64,000 nucleotides of DNA, from positions 1 through 64,000 of the forward strand of contig LOER01000040.1 in NCBI GenBank assembly GCA_001515945.1, given 5' to 3'. The notes beneath the pieces are model-generated. The model ran no database searches. It was not told the DNA's origin and saw nothing but the letters and a program-made list of their open reading frames with translations. Within the stretch, counting starts at the first letter, position 1; the number at the start of each line of letters is the position of its first letter. A program made the translations under genes and the position numbers. Below, piece by piece: positions 35,058 through 44,135 of this stretch. The DNA is from Desulfitibacter sp. BRH_c19 (lineage in GTDB: Bacteria > Bacillota > DSM-16504 > Desulfitibacterales > Desulfitibacteraceae).

Positions 35058-35684
35058 CTAAGTAGCTTGGTTAAGTTTAATTAACCTTGCAGCTTCTGCT
35101 ACCTTTCTACCAATTTTTCTGGCATTTTCCAAGCCTTCTAAGTCCTCTTGCGCGCCTAATGCTTTTTTATCTTTACTCCATACACTAGCACCATGATAAG
35201 TGCCTAAACCTCCACTAACTGTCATAATTCCTTGGGTATAATAGAAACCTAAAATTGCATTTATAGTCTGCTCTTGACCACCGTTGCGTGTACCTCCTAC
35301 AGCTATTGCTCCTCCTACTCTAGAACTAAAATAATCCGGATTTTTTTTTAATATTGTGTAATTGGGTCGAAAACGATTAAAAAAGGTTGCCAGCTGACCA
35401 GTTACATTCATATTATAAACTGGAGACGCCACTATGTACCCATCTGCATGGTAAAAGGGCTGATAGAGGTCCGTCATGTCATCGTCAAAAATTACACAAT
35501 AGTCAGCCTCTTGCTTAACACATTTATCACAGTGGATGCAGAAGTTAATTTTTTTGCCCTTTAATGTAATTAGTTCCACTTGTACATCCTTAACTTTAGA
35601 TGCTTCCTTCAATGCTTCTTTGATTACATATTCTGTAGCTCCAGTTCTAGGGCTACCACACACGCCTAAGATTTTAACCACCAA
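35058..35684 (-). CDS. Iron-sulfur flavoprotein (NADPH-dependent FMN-reductase family), copy 2
   Basis: A 208-residue paralogue of the protein at 27969. Shared features are KILGVCGSPRTGATEYV, the Cys motif CIHCDKCVKQEADYC, ASPVYNMNVTGQL and AVGGTRNGGQEQTINA. The start is TTG 35684 or GTG 35681, with AGGAGG four or seven bases upstream. It is the first gene of the module B operon and lies beside a perfect LacI-type operator, with LacI divergent. It probably feeds or takes low-potential electrons for a redox step of the pathway. Confidence 0.85.
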   Translation of the reverse strand: MVVKILGVCGSPRTGATEYVIKEALKEASKVKDVQVELITLKGKKINFCIHCDKCVKQEADYCVIFDDDMTDLYQPFYHADGYIVASPVYNMNVTGQLATFFNRFRPNYTILKKNPDYFSSRVGGAIAVGGTRNGGQEQTINAILGFYYTQGIMTVSGGLGTYHGASVWSKDKKALGAQEDLEGLENARKIGRKVAEAARLIKLNQAT

Positions 35685-35898
35685 ATAGCCTCCTCAATTT
35701 CCTAAAAACACTTCCTTGCCACTTACTCATCTACATGCTTACCTGCCCTTCTAAGTCAAGTTGTTTTTCTCTTGTCTCCAAGCATTTATCGATACATGCT
35801 AAAAAAACAGGTAATTAACAAAAAATGGCTAGTTATTGTTTTGGATTTTTGTCCATTTTTATGAAGCTTCCCCAGCTATTAAAAACTGTCATCAGGGG

Positions 35899-35924
35899 AA
35901 AATAATGAAAACGTTTTCATTATT
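35899..35924. promoter_or_regulatory. LacI-type operator (26-bp perfect palindrome)
   Basis: The core TGAAAACGTTTTCA at 35904-35917 sits in a perfect palindrome of 26 bases, between the divergent flavoprotein and lacI genes. It fits the TGNAANCGNTTNCA consensus of LacI/CcpA-family sites. It could serve the local LacI protein or CcpA. The rest of 35685-36120 holds the lacI promoter and no other gene. Confidence 0.8.
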
Positions 35925-36084
35925 TATTAAACTAGTATTCTTCATTTACTCCTGAATTCCTTTTTTCTTGTCAGAAATTTTAATATTTTCATACAAAAAC
36001 ATGGCATAAATTTTGCTAGGATGTTTTTGTTTAATTAAAGTTGTTCTTTTTCCATTGAAACCGTATACATTTTATATTTGAGTA

Positions 36085-36093
36085 TGATATAAT
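36085..36093 (+). promoter_or_regulatory. Extended -10 promoter of lacI 1
   Basis: TGATATAAT matches an extended -10 box (TGnTATAAT). It lies 28 bases before the ATG at 36121, with GGGGGGAT in between as ribosome site. Confidence 0.5.
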
Positions 36094-36120
36094 TTTAATG
36101 GATAATCATGGGGGGATATT

Positions 36121-37113
36121 ATGAGTATAAAAAAAATAGCAGAACAAGCCAAGGTTTCTATTGCAACTGTTTCAAGGGTGCTTAACCATCCAGACTTGGT
36201 ACATCCTGATACCAAAAATCGAATTATGAAAATCATTAAAGAGCTAGATTATGCTCCCAATCCATTTGCACAAGGATTAACAACAGGAAAGGCTTTTACT
36301 GCAATTTTAATAGTTCCCACCATCAGAAACCCAGTTTTTGGCCAAATAGCTGAAGGATGTGAAGACATTTTTTTAGAAAATGGATATGATCTGATGATAC
36401 AAAGCACTCAGGGTAGCCTTTGTAAACAAAAGCTCATTCTCAATAAGTTATTAAAGCGACGTATAGACGGAGTAATATTGGCCGGTTCTGGACTTTTTCA
36501 CTCAGATTATTTAGAGATGCTAAAAAAATTACATATTCCTGTGGTAGCGGTGGAATACTTGCCAAGCCAACAGGAATATAGTTATGTATATATAGATGAT
36601 GTAGCGGGCACTCGTTTAGCTTTTGAACACATAATAAATCAAGGCCATAAAAACATAGCTCTTATTACTGGAAATAAACAACTATTTGCAACCCACCGCA
36701 GACTGAAAGAGGCAAAAAGAATGCTTAATGAAGCAGGTATCAAATTAAAACATACTCACAGTAAACTTGGAAGTTACGATACAATAGAAAGTGGATTTGA
36801 GGCCTTGCAAGAACTAGTACAGCTAAAGCCAAAACCAACGGCTATATACGCATTTAACGATATAATGGCTATAGGGGCGATTAAAGCCATTAATCAACTA
36901 GGCTTAAAAGCACCAGATGATATCGCCATTATTGGTTTTGATAATATTCCCATGGCACAGTTTTGTACCCCAAGCTTAACCACTATACACTCACCCAGTT
37001 TTGAAATGGGACAACATGCAGCAAGGTTACTACTTGAAAATATGCAAAATAAGATTGTTCCCCAAAAAAAAATGCTCTTACCTGTTGAACTAATTGTCCG
37101 TGACTCATGTTAG
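36121..37113 (+). CDS. LacI-family regulator 1
   Basis: 330 residues. The LacI HTH (IKKIAEQAKVSIATVSRVLN) is followed by the hinge DYAPNPFAQGLTTGK and a periplasmic-binding-protein effector domain (AILIVPTIRNPVFGQIAEGC, IDGVILAGSGLF, IYAFNDIMAIGAIKA, IIGFDNIPMAQF). It is divergent from the flavoprotein-FolB-ABC operon with a perfect operator between them, so it probably represses that operon and itself. It resembles LacI 2 at 44332 in the hinge and several motifs, suggesting paralogues. The gene ends before a bidirectional terminator. Confidence 0.92.
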   Translation: MSIKKIAEQAKVSIATVSRVLNHPDLVHPDTKNRIMKIIKELDYAPNPFAQGLTTGKAFTAILIVPTIRNPVFGQIAEGCEDIFLENGYDLMIQSTQGSLCKQKLILNKLLKRRIDGVILAGSGLFHSDYLEMLKKLHIPVVAVEYLPSQQEYSYVYIDDVAGTRLAFEHIINQGHKNIALITGNKQLFATHRRLKEAKRMLNEAGIKLKHTHSKLGSYDTIESGFEALQELVQLKPKPTAIYAFNDIMAIGAIKAINQLGLKAPDDIAIIGFDNIPMAQFCTPSLTTIHSPSFEMGQHAARLLLENMQNKIVPQKKMLLPVELIVRDSC

Positions 37114-37233
37114 TCTACTACACGTAGCCCATAATATAGTTTACAAATTTTTGCCTGGTATAAACCTTCACATAACTCCTTTCCCCACATACTTAAAAAC
37201 AGGTGACTATCCTATAAAATTATATAAAAATAC

Positions 37234-37259
37234 CCTCACATCACATATATGACATGAGG
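37234..37259. terminator. Bidirectional terminator between lacI 1 and AOR 2
   Basis: CCTCACATCA and TGACATGAGG pair at eight of ten positions. TTTTTTT follows on the plus strand and TATTTTTATA on the minus strand, so it can stop both convergent units. Confidence 0.75.
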
Positions 37260-37336
37260 ATTTTTTTAAGGCCTTTTTTCTAAAAATGTCCTTGACTTAG
37301 GGTGCACTTTATTTCAGTTTGCCCCCTTTTTCTAAA

Positions 37337-39037
37337 TTAAAGTAAATCCTTCAGAACACTTTCTAGTTCTTCCTGAGAGAAGTCCCATTCTAGATCAAAT
37401 GGAGGTAATTTCTCTTTGAGAAAAAACTCAGGTATCTGATCAGCAGATGATAGTCCTGCCATTTTATTATATTCAATTTCTAGTAGAAGTAGTTTTTTGC
37501 CTAGATGTTTTAGGAAATCCACTTCTAATTCTAAACTATAGAGACTATTTAAAAGGTTTATCAAGGCCTGAGGATTAGCACCAGTAGCACCTAGTAAGAA
37601 TGTACATAATCCCAATGAATCATACGCTGCTCTGGTTACTTGCATGTTTCTTGAAAGTTCAATTTGACCATCTCTGTTATGGTGATTGACAGGTGCAAAT
37701 ACTGTAAGTCCAGCTGTATGATCAGCTCCCATTGGAGTTGTGGCATAGGTAATACCTGTTCCTTTCACCCCTCTAGGATCATAAGCTGACATACATTGAT
37801 TTTTAACAGCAGGAGTTCTTTCAACCCCTAATACTTTACCGCAAATTGCAGTTCCCATACCTACTAACTTTGATTGGAGATTTCCTCCAGGTAAGCCTTT
37901 AAGAATGTTTTTAAAACCATCTATATCTCCAAAACTGACATAACCAGCCTCAGCCATAATTCCTAAGGCTCCCCCTACATCAATTGTATCTAATCCATAA
38001 TCATTACACATGTAGTTAAGTTTTCCGATTTCATCGAGATTTCCAATTCCTATATTTGAGCCTAGTAGACATATTGACTCATACTCAATTGGGGCACAAA
38101 GTTCATTTCCTTCTATATCAGGATAGACGTTTGAGCATTTTATTAAACAAGCTTGCATGCAAGATTCGCTTGTTTTGCCTGTGCCACCCCTTTCGACTAT
38201 GATGTCATACATGGCTTCTCCACTGATTGCATCGGCTTTTTCAAATCGGCCTAATTTAAAGTTCATGGTGGGTAGTGCACCTATTTGATTCACGGGCATT
38301 ACTGTTGAGGCCGTACCATATTTGGTAAGTACGGGTATTCTTTCGCTGTTTACAACTATGTCATTAAAATCCTTACGTGCTTTTTTAAATTCATTATTTG
38401 CAGCATTGGGATTAAGCTTTTTACCGCGACTGTTGATTATTATTCCTTTTATACCTTTGCTTCCCATAACCGCACCTAAGCCTCCACGTGCAGCTAGCCT
38501 GCTAGGTCTCCCATATAGATCCGTAATACTTATTCCAGCTGCATAAAGCTTCTGCTCTCCTGCTTGACCAATTGTAATAAGTGAGTAATCCTTCCCGTAG
38601 GTGTCATAAATCCTTTTGGCAGCAGCAAAATTTCCAAGTCCTGAATATTCATCCGCAGGAATAAATTCACATTGATCTCCGTCGATTTTTAATAAATATA
38701 AACCATTTGGCATTTTACCTTCTAATATTATAGCCCTAAGACCTTCTTTGGCCATGGAAGTTGCAAATGTTCCACCTGCATTACTTTCCTTAATTCCACC
38801 TGTAAGGGGGCTTTTGCCTCCAATAGAAAGTCTTCCAGAGCTAGAAACACCTGTACCAGCTAGTGCTCCTGCAGCAATGACAATTTTATTTTCTTCTCCG
38901 AGTGGGTTGCACCCAGCAGGAACTTCCTCGTGGAGAAGCTTACTGGTTAGCATTCTTCCGCCTAATAGAATATCATCATGGCTTAATGCTTCAACTTTCC
39001 ATTGTTTAGTAGATAGATTTATCCTAATTGTATTCAC
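37337..39037 (-). CDS. Aldehyde:ferredoxin oxidoreductase family, copy 2
   Basis: A 566-residue AOR-like protein. It has SSGRLSIGGKSPLTGGIKES and ARGGLGAVMGSKGIKGII in the N-terminal pterin domain. The Cys motif is CMQACLIKC (C-x3-C-x3-C rather than C-x2-C-x3-C), with a later Cys in LGLCTF. It is shorter and diverged from copy 1. A GTG at 39037 with GGAGG upstream starts it. It is the last gene of the deaminase/alcohol-dehydrogenase/cyclohydrolase operon. It could oxidise an aldehyde released in this pathway, such as glycolaldehyde, but that is inference. A 50-bp piece of it recurs at 29722. Confidence 0.87.
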   Translation of the reverse strand: MNTIRINLSTKQWKVEALSHDDILLGGRMLTSKLLHEEVPAGCNPLGEENKIVIAAGALAGTGVSSSGRLSIGGKSPLTGGIKESNAGGTFATSMAKEGLRAIILEGKMPNGLYLLKIDGDQCEFIPADEYSGLGNFAAAKRIYDTYGKDYSLITIGQAGEQKLYAAGISITDLYGRPSRLAARGGLGAVMGSKGIKGIIINSRGKKLNPNAANNEFKKARKDFNDIVVNSERIPVLTKYGTASTVMPVNQIGALPTMNFKLGRFEKADAISGEAMYDIIVERGGTGKTSESCMQACLIKCSNVYPDIEGNELCAPIEYESICLLGSNIGIGNLDEIGKLNYMCNDYGLDTIDVGGALGIMAEAGYVSFGDIDGFKNILKGLPGGNLQSKLVGMGTAICGKVLGVERTPAVKNQCMSAYDPRGVKGTGITYATTPMGADHTAGLTVFAPVNHHNRDGQIELSRNMQVTRAAYDSLGLCTFLLGATGANPQALINLLNSLYSLELEVDFLKHLGKKLLLLEIEYNKMAGLSSADQIPEFFLKEKLPPFDLEWDFSQEELESVLKDLL

Positions 39038-39093
39038 TTAAATCCTCCATTCTTTGCTAAAACTTTACGTTTTAATAGTTTTAAAAAGGCTTA

Positions 39094-40452
39094 TTAGATT
39101 CCGGCTTGGGCTCTTAATCTAGCTCCTACAACAGCACTCTTTTTTAGGACCTCTTCTTCATTAATATTTAAAATCTTTCTATTTTCCATAACCACTTTTC
39201 CGTTAATAATTGTGGTTTCAACATTTTCTTCTCCTGAACTGTACACTAAAGCTGTTACAGGATCGTGCATAGGCATTGTTTTAGCCGTCATGGGATTAAA
39301 GATGAACATATCTGCCCTTTTTCCTGGTTCAAGACTACCAATTGATTTTTCTTTGTTAACCGTAACTGCTCCATTTATCGTAGCCATTTTTAAAACATCC
39401 ATGGCTGACATAATTGTTGCATCTCTATAAAATACCTTCTGTAATAGAGCTGCATTTTTTAGAGTCTCAATCATATCTTGGGAATCATTACTAGCTGCAC
39501 CATCCGTAGCTAGGCCAACTGTAAGTCCTGCCTCCATGAAATCCTTTACAGGGGGAACTCCAGATCCTAGAATCATATTTGCAGTAGGGTTGTATGACAC
39601 TTTAACATCCCACTTTTTATAGGTTTCTATATCACTAGGCTGCATATGAACACTATGAACAGAAACTACATCAGGCCCCAAGAAACCTATATCATCGAGA
39701 AACTCTATGGTTCTTTTGCCATCCCTTTCAAGCGAAAATTTATCATCATTCTCTGTTTCTACTAAATGCATAGCTATCAGCATTTGATGCTCATTAGCAA
39801 AGTGGCGCACCATTTTATATTCCTCTTTAGTCAAATCCCAAATAATGCCAGGTGCCAATGCAATAGTTATCATATCATCTTCATCAGATGGATACTTATT
39901 CAAAAGTCTTTCAACATCGTTTAAACACATTGGAACTGTCTCGATTATTTCACAGTCGCACCTTTTAGGTAAACCAGACACATTTGAATAAGCCCTACCC
40001 AAAATACCTCTAATTCCTATATCTTTAAAAGCCTCAATGATTGCATCATCAAGTTCTGCTTTAGTATGACAGTACATATAATCCATTATTGTAGTAGTAC
40101 CTGAATGGATGGACTCCATGCACCCTATGAGGGCTGCATTATAGCAGGCCTCTTTATCATAATAAGGTAGTGCATTTCTTACAGACGCATCTAGCCATTC
40201 TATTAGGGGCTTATCTCTTCCCAACCCCTTTAGAAGAGTTTGGAATAAATGGGTATGGGTATTTATCAATCCAGGAAAAACAACTTTGCCTTCTGCGTCA
40301 ATAACCTTTTCCGGATTACCAAATTGATTAGGATATTCTCCTTCAGCTATTTCAACTATTTTCCCGTCCTTTATGGATATAAAACCCTTGCTGATTTCGG
40401 TAAGATCTTTGTCCATTGTAATAATTCTTGCATTTTTTATTAATAAATTCAC
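39094..40452 (-). CDS. COG0402 aminohydrolase (8-oxoguanine/guanine/pterin-deaminase-like)
   Basis: A 452-residue metal-dependent amidohydrolase. The metal ligands appear in PGLINTHTHLFQTLLKG, IAMHLVETEND, VSVHSVHMQ and LATDGAASNDSQDMIE. The HLFQTLLKGLGRDKPLIEWL stretch is the pattern of the COG0402 group that holds 8-oxoguanine deaminase, hydroxyatrazine hydrolases and, from published work, pterin and isoxanthopterin deaminases. It should remove an amino group from a purine- or pterin-like ring. It is preceded by the alcohol dehydrogenase and followed by AOR. Confidence 0.88.
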   Translation of the reverse strand: MNLLIKNARIITMDKDLTEISKGFISIKDGKIVEIAEGEYPNQFGNPEKVIDAEGKVVFPGLINTHTHLFQTLLKGLGRDKPLIEWLDASVRNALPYYDKEACYNAALIGCMESIHSGTTTIMDYMYCHTKAELDDAIIEAFKDIGIRGILGRAYSNVSGLPKRCDCEIIETVPMCLNDVERLLNKYPSDEDDMITIALAPGIIWDLTKEEYKMVRHFANEHQMLIAMHLVETENDDKFSLERDGKRTIEFLDDIGFLGPDVVSVHSVHMQPSDIETYKKWDVKVSYNPTANMILGSGVPPVKDFMEAGLTVGLATDGAASNDSQDMIETLKNAALLQKVFYRDATIMSAMDVLKMATINGAVTVNKEKSIGSLEPGKRADMFIFNPMTAKTMPMHDPVTALVYSSGEENVETTIINGKVVMENRKILNINEEEVLKKSAVVGARLRAQAGI

Positions 40453-40481
40453 TATTTAGCACCCCTTTTCTGAAAATAGCT

Positions 40482-41633
40482 CTATTTACAAGGAACAAAA
40501 ACTTTATTAAAGATGTTCACACAGGCTTCTGATTCTAGTTTTATAGGATTATTGCGTGCCAAGAATGTCTCTGCGGCCTCTTTTCCAAAAAGCTCCATCT
40601 CCTCTTGGGTTGGAGTATAATCATAATATTTATCTGGTATCTTAAGCTCTAGGCAAAACTGCCTTACTTTCTCAACTACTTCATGAGCGGCTTCTATGGA
40701 TGAAAGTCCAGATGTATCTATACCAAAAAACTTAGCAATACTTGCAAACTTTTCTGGGGCTGCACTCACATTAAACTTCATGGCATGTGGTAACAATACT
40801 GCATTTGCCAAGCCATGTGGTACATCATAGTAGCTCGCCACAGGACTAGACATAGCATGGACCATTCCTAAACCCGCCTGATCCATGGCCATTCCTGCAA
40901 GGGTGCTAGCTTTGGCCACTTGTTCTCTAGCAAGCATGTCATCTCCATTAGCAAAAGCTATAGGTAAATATTCACCAATCAGTTTGATTGCTTCAAAGGC
41001 CAAAGCATCAGAAAAGGAATTAGCCCCTAAACCCACATACGCTTCAATAGCATGGGTTAAAGCATCCAATCCAGTAGTTGAAGTTAAATGGGGTGGTAGT
41101 GATCTAATTAAAGCAGGATCTACAATTGCTACTGTTGGATACAAATAATCATTAACAATTCCTTTTTTTACATTCCGATCTACAATTACAGCAATTCTAG
41201 TAACCTCACTTCCAGTTCCTGCTGTTGTGGCAATAGCTATAAAAGGCAACCCCGGATTTTCCATTTGCTTTCCTTCCCATTGGTATTCTTCTAATGTTCC
41301 TGGGTTTGTTGCCAAAACACTTACTATTTTAGCCACATCTAATGGGCTTCCACCCCCGAGACCAACAATTACTGAAGCCTGCATCTCTTTAACTTGAGTT
41401 AAGCACTTTTCTACTGTTTGAGGACGTGGATTAACCTCTACCGAATCATACACTTCATATTCAATTCCAAGTGAACTAATTTCTTTAGTTACCATTTCTA
41501 CAATTCCTACTGATACTAGACCTTCATCAGTTATTATCAATACCTTATCACTTTTATTAATAAATTTCTTGATGTCTTTTAGAGCATTATTACCAAAACA
41601 AATTCTTGTTGGCATATAAAAGTTAGTTGACAC
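40482..41633 (-). CDS. Iron-containing alcohol dehydrogenase
   Basis: A 383-residue type III dehydrogenase. NAD-binding is at VIVGLGGGSPLDVAKIVS, the metal-binding residues lie in TGLDALTHAIEAYV and DVPHGLANAVLLPHAMKFN, and the TTAGTGSEVT motif is present. It interconverts a small aldehyde and alcohol with NAD(P)H. GTG 41633 is the start (GAGGTG upstream). In this operon it may reduce or oxidise an aldehyde also handled by the AOR. The specific substrate cannot be read from the sequence. Confidence 0.92.
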   Translation of the reverse strand: MSTNFYMPTRICFGNNALKDIKKFINKSDKVLIITDEGLVSVGIVEMVTKEISSLGIEYEVYDSVEVNPRPQTVEKCLTQVKEMQASVIVGLGGGSPLDVAKIVSVLATNPGTLEEYQWEGKQMENPGLPFIAIATTAGTGSEVTRIAVIVDRNVKKGIVNDYLYPTVAIVDPALIRSLPPHLTSTTGLDALTHAIEAYVGLGANSFSDALAFEAIKLIGEYLPIAFANGDDMLAREQVAKASTLAGMAMDQAGLGMVHAMSSPVASYYDVPHGLANAVLLPHAMKFNVSAAPEKFASIAKFFGIDTSGLSSIEAAHEVVEKVRQFCLELKIPDKYYDYTPTQEEMELFGKEAAETFLARNNPIKLESEACVNIFNKVFVPCK

Positions 41634-41720
41634 AGAATCACCTCATCATTTTTACTAAAATATTTTTCCACCAGGTCCGCCCTTCTTTAATCCTCTATTG
41701 TATATTTGATAATGAAAATC

Positions 41721-42536
41721 TTAAAACAAACAGCTTAACCTTTCATGATCAATTTTACCTTTTGTAAATGTTTTGCCGCTAGCTAGATTATGGAAACTAA
41801 CCCTTGCTGCCCCTTCTAATCCATTAAGTATCTCTGTTACTTTCTCATCTTGTGATCTAACCCAAACATTAACATTTGCTCCGTAAAGGACTGCGGCATT
41901 TTGCCTTTCTTTAGCTTTGCTAATATCATCAACAAAGGGTAGTATGGGACAACTGCCCCATGCCCACATAATTTCATCATGTACAAACCCACAGTCTACC
42001 ATAGCTTTAATTGTTAATGCTAAAGACAATGATGAATGATATGCAGAAGAAACTAGGCATGTTGGAGAAGCAGTCAGAACAAAGATTTTTTCCAATGGTG
42101 ATAAAATAGAGTTTTGAAATATTTCTGCAATGTCTTTTTGATACTCATACCCATCATATTCCACATAAAACACGGTCTCATGTACTTCGTCAGTAGTGGT
42201 TGGTCCTAAAAACTTTTGCCCGGGACCTGCCACCAAAAGTTTATTTTTTTCCCTGGGAAGAAGTGAATTTAAAGAGGCAAAGACTGGTTTATCGGAATAA
42301 ATATCTACTGATGGCAGATTATAGCTATTACAGGCAAAGTGGCCATAGTTAATGAGGCCTAATCCACCTAAGAGAATTTCAAGTAACCTTTTGCCCGTTT
42401 CCCAGCTTCCTTTTTCTTTTATTCCCATGTCTATTAGTGTAATATTGGGTGCCATTTGAGTTCTACTTACATCTGGGCCAACTGTCTTCAAAAACTCTTT
42501 TAGCAACCTTACGGATAATTTATTCATATCTAACAT
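41721..42536 (-). CDS. Methenyl-H4MPT cyclohydrolase (Mch)-like protein 2
   Basis: A 271-residue protein of the Mch family (COG3252), shorter than the ~320 of archaeal Mch. It keeps ITLIDMGIKEKGSWETGK, the EILLGGLG motif, and GSCPILPFVDDISKAKERQN followed by AAVLYGANVNVWV. These correspond to the GATV-D-G...TE-x-GGLG and A-P-I-x-x-x-x-D-D...ND-x-x-YG motifs of Mch. Archaeal and methylotroph Mch opens the imidazoline ring of a methenyl-pterin. The N-terminal Gly-Ala motif is changed here (ITLID). No other H4MPT-pathway gene is seen in the window. It follows its paralogue by 60 bases. Confidence 0.82.
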   Translation of the reverse strand: MLDMNKLSVRLLKEFLKTVGPDVSRTQMAPNITLIDMGIKEKGSWETGKRLLEILLGGLGLINYGHFACNSYNLPSVDIYSDKPVFASLNSLLPREKNKLLVAGPGQKFLGPTTTDEVHETVFYVEYDGYEYQKDIAEIFQNSILSPLEKIFVLTASPTCLVSSAYHSSLSLALTIKAMVDCGFVHDEIMWAWGSCPILPFVDDISKAKERQNAAVLYGANVNVWVRSQDEKVTEILNGLEGAARVSFHNLASGKTFTKGKIDHERLSCLF

Positions 42537-42595
42537 AGATGCAGCCTCCTTTATAGTATTGATCTGCAGTCTCTTAATTGTTGTTTAACCTTTAT

Positions 42596-43567
42596 TTAGC
42601 CAAGCAAATTCTCTTTTAGTAACTGATAATTAATTATTCCTGTACTATAGGAATTTCCGGTAGAAACATTGTAAAAGTTCACCTTACATGGAGCGTCCCA
42701 ATTTCTTGGAACCTTAGTCCAGTCATTTTCACACAGGTTAAATAGTGTCATAAAAGGGGTTCCAAAGACATCTTTGTTCTTAGAAAAAGGGAGATCTTCA
42801 AGGATGGATTCAATTTCCTCATCCTTACACCTTACATAGATGTTGCTTTCTTGACCGTATATAAGGCAATCATTAACTCTGCCCCAAGCAAGCATTTCGT
42901 CATCTACAATAGATACAATGGGGCTAACACCTTCGGCGTGCACAATTTTATCCATTGAAAACCCTCTGTCAAATATTGAAGGTAATGACTGCTCCACGTT
43001 TCTCGCACAAACCTGGATTGCACCAACTATTCCGGCGGTTGGGGCCACAACTATATAGAGGTTTACTGGTTTTAGATCAACAGTATGTGCAATGTATTGA
43101 GCCAAATCATCGTCAGGGATATCAGTAGTTTGAATCATGGCCACCGCCTCATGTGCTAGTATGTCCCTGTAATCTACTGACTTGGCAAAACTATCACTTC
43201 CATTAATAGCTCTAATGGGACCAGAGATTGTAATGTTTTTATTCTTATGCACTATTCTCCAGTAAGCCACATGAGAAGCCATCTCAGCAATGGCAGGTTC
43301 TGCTACATGTATAACACAGGTTGGTACACTATACTTATCTAAGTACATTTTTCCAAAAGAACACTGGCCAAGCCCACCTAAACCTATTTCCGTAAAAAGC
43401 TTTGCGGCCATCCATCCACCAGGATGATTAATACCCATATCTACAACAGTAGCACCACAAGCTAGCTTTATTATTCCAACACCTAATTCTTCTGAAAAAG
43501 GAACTATTTTCTCCTTAATTATCTTAACAGCTTGCTTATTAACGCTATAGCCTTTTATTGTAAGCAT
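42596..43567 (-). CDS. Methenyl-H4MPT cyclohydrolase (Mch)-like protein 1
   Basis: A 323-residue protein of the full Mch length. It has GATVVDMGINHPGGWMAAK, LFTEIGLGGLG, the SGPIRAI segment and GVSPIVSIVDDEMLAWGRVN followed by DCLIYGQESNIYV. The MGINHPGGW and TEIGLGGLG stretches are close to the family pattern. It is paralogous to the next gene. In archaea the substrate is methenyl-tetrahydromethanopterin; a Firmicute of this type uses folate, so the natural substrate may be a different pterin or purine-like ring. It is the first gene of the module B catabolic operon, with LacI-type sites upstream. Confidence 0.84.
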   Translation of the reverse strand: MLTIKGYSVNKQAVKIIKEKIVPFSEELGVGIIKLACGATVVDMGINHPGGWMAAKLFTEIGLGGLGQCSFGKMYLDKYSVPTCVIHVAEPAIAEMASHVAYWRIVHKNKNITISGPIRAINGSDSFAKSVDYRDILAHEAVAMIQTTDIPDDDLAQYIAHTVDLKPVNLYIVVAPTAGIVGAIQVCARNVEQSLPSIFDRGFSMDKIVHAEGVSPIVSIVDDEMLAWGRVNDCLIYGQESNIYVRCKDEEIESILEDLPFSKNKDVFGTPFMTLFNLCENDWTKVPRNWDAPCKVNFYNVSTGNSYSTGIINYQLLKENLLG

Positions 43568-43795
43568 CTCCTCTCTAGCTATTGTATCTAGTACATAGTA
43601 TCTAGTAAGTTAATCGTTGTGCTGATTAACTATTTTCCTTAGTCAACCAGCATAGCTGGAGACCGGGGTTTTAGATGGTATCTTTAAGTGAAGGAATTCC
43701 TGCTTCGCTAAGAACTCTTTTAATCAATTACAGGCATTTTCTGCCTTGACATAAACATTCCCCAACGTGTAAATTCCCTCTTGATATCCGGGCAT
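43568..43795. other. Upstream region of mch-like 1 with a coding-like remnant
   Basis: Minus-strand reading between about 43677 and 43800 gives short stretches that look coding, for example LSEAGIPSLKDTI before a stop and MPGYQEGIYTLGNVYVKAE. They are in different frames and lack a start. I do not recognise the family. Confidence 0.3.
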
Positions 43796-43815
43796 TAATG
43801 CAATCGATTTCATTA
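43796..43815. promoter_or_regulatory. LacI-type operator upstream of the mch-like operon
   Basis: TAATGCAATCGATTTCATTA is a 20-bp palindrome with one mismatch, centred on CG. It contains TGCAATCGATTTCA, matching TGNAANCGNTTNCA. It lies about 230 bases before the mch-like 1 start and resembles the site at 35899. Confidence 0.65.
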
Positions 43816-44002
43816 CTTTAGTAAATTATACAAAAAACATATAATTCCTGCTCTTTTTTTAGTTTTTTCTTTTTTTATTTTTAAATAAATATTATACTTT
43901 TTTTAATTAAAGAATCTTTCTTTTTATATAGCTTCTCAAATCCTTTTAAATTGATTAAAAGATAAATTTGTAACAATATCATGTAACTATATAAATAATT
44001 CT

Positions 44003-44016
44003 TGCAATCGTTTTCA
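44003..44016. promoter_or_regulatory. LacI-type operator-like site
   Basis: TGCAATCGTTTTCA matches TGNAANCGNTTNCA, though its symmetry is weaker than that of the other two copies. It lies between the mch-like genes and lacI 2, about 190 bases after the previous site. Confidence 0.5.
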
Positions 44017-44135
44017 TCAGGTAGGTAAAAAATCATTAGAATAAGTGGGTGAAATAATGTATAATTTTGATGCAACTAAAATTTATGCGGTTTATAATTA
44101 ATGCTTTTGGCTTATGTAGCTGCTGATGGATTAAT

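Noticed and set aside
35899-35924. CcpA catabolite-response element only
   Set aside because: The site fits, but its extended perfect symmetry and place beside lacI favour the local regulator. CcpA cannot be excluded.
43881-44075. 64-codon ORF on the minus strand
   Set aside because: Lys/Ile/Tyr-rich, no ribosome site, overlaps an operator; probably chance in AT-rich DNA.
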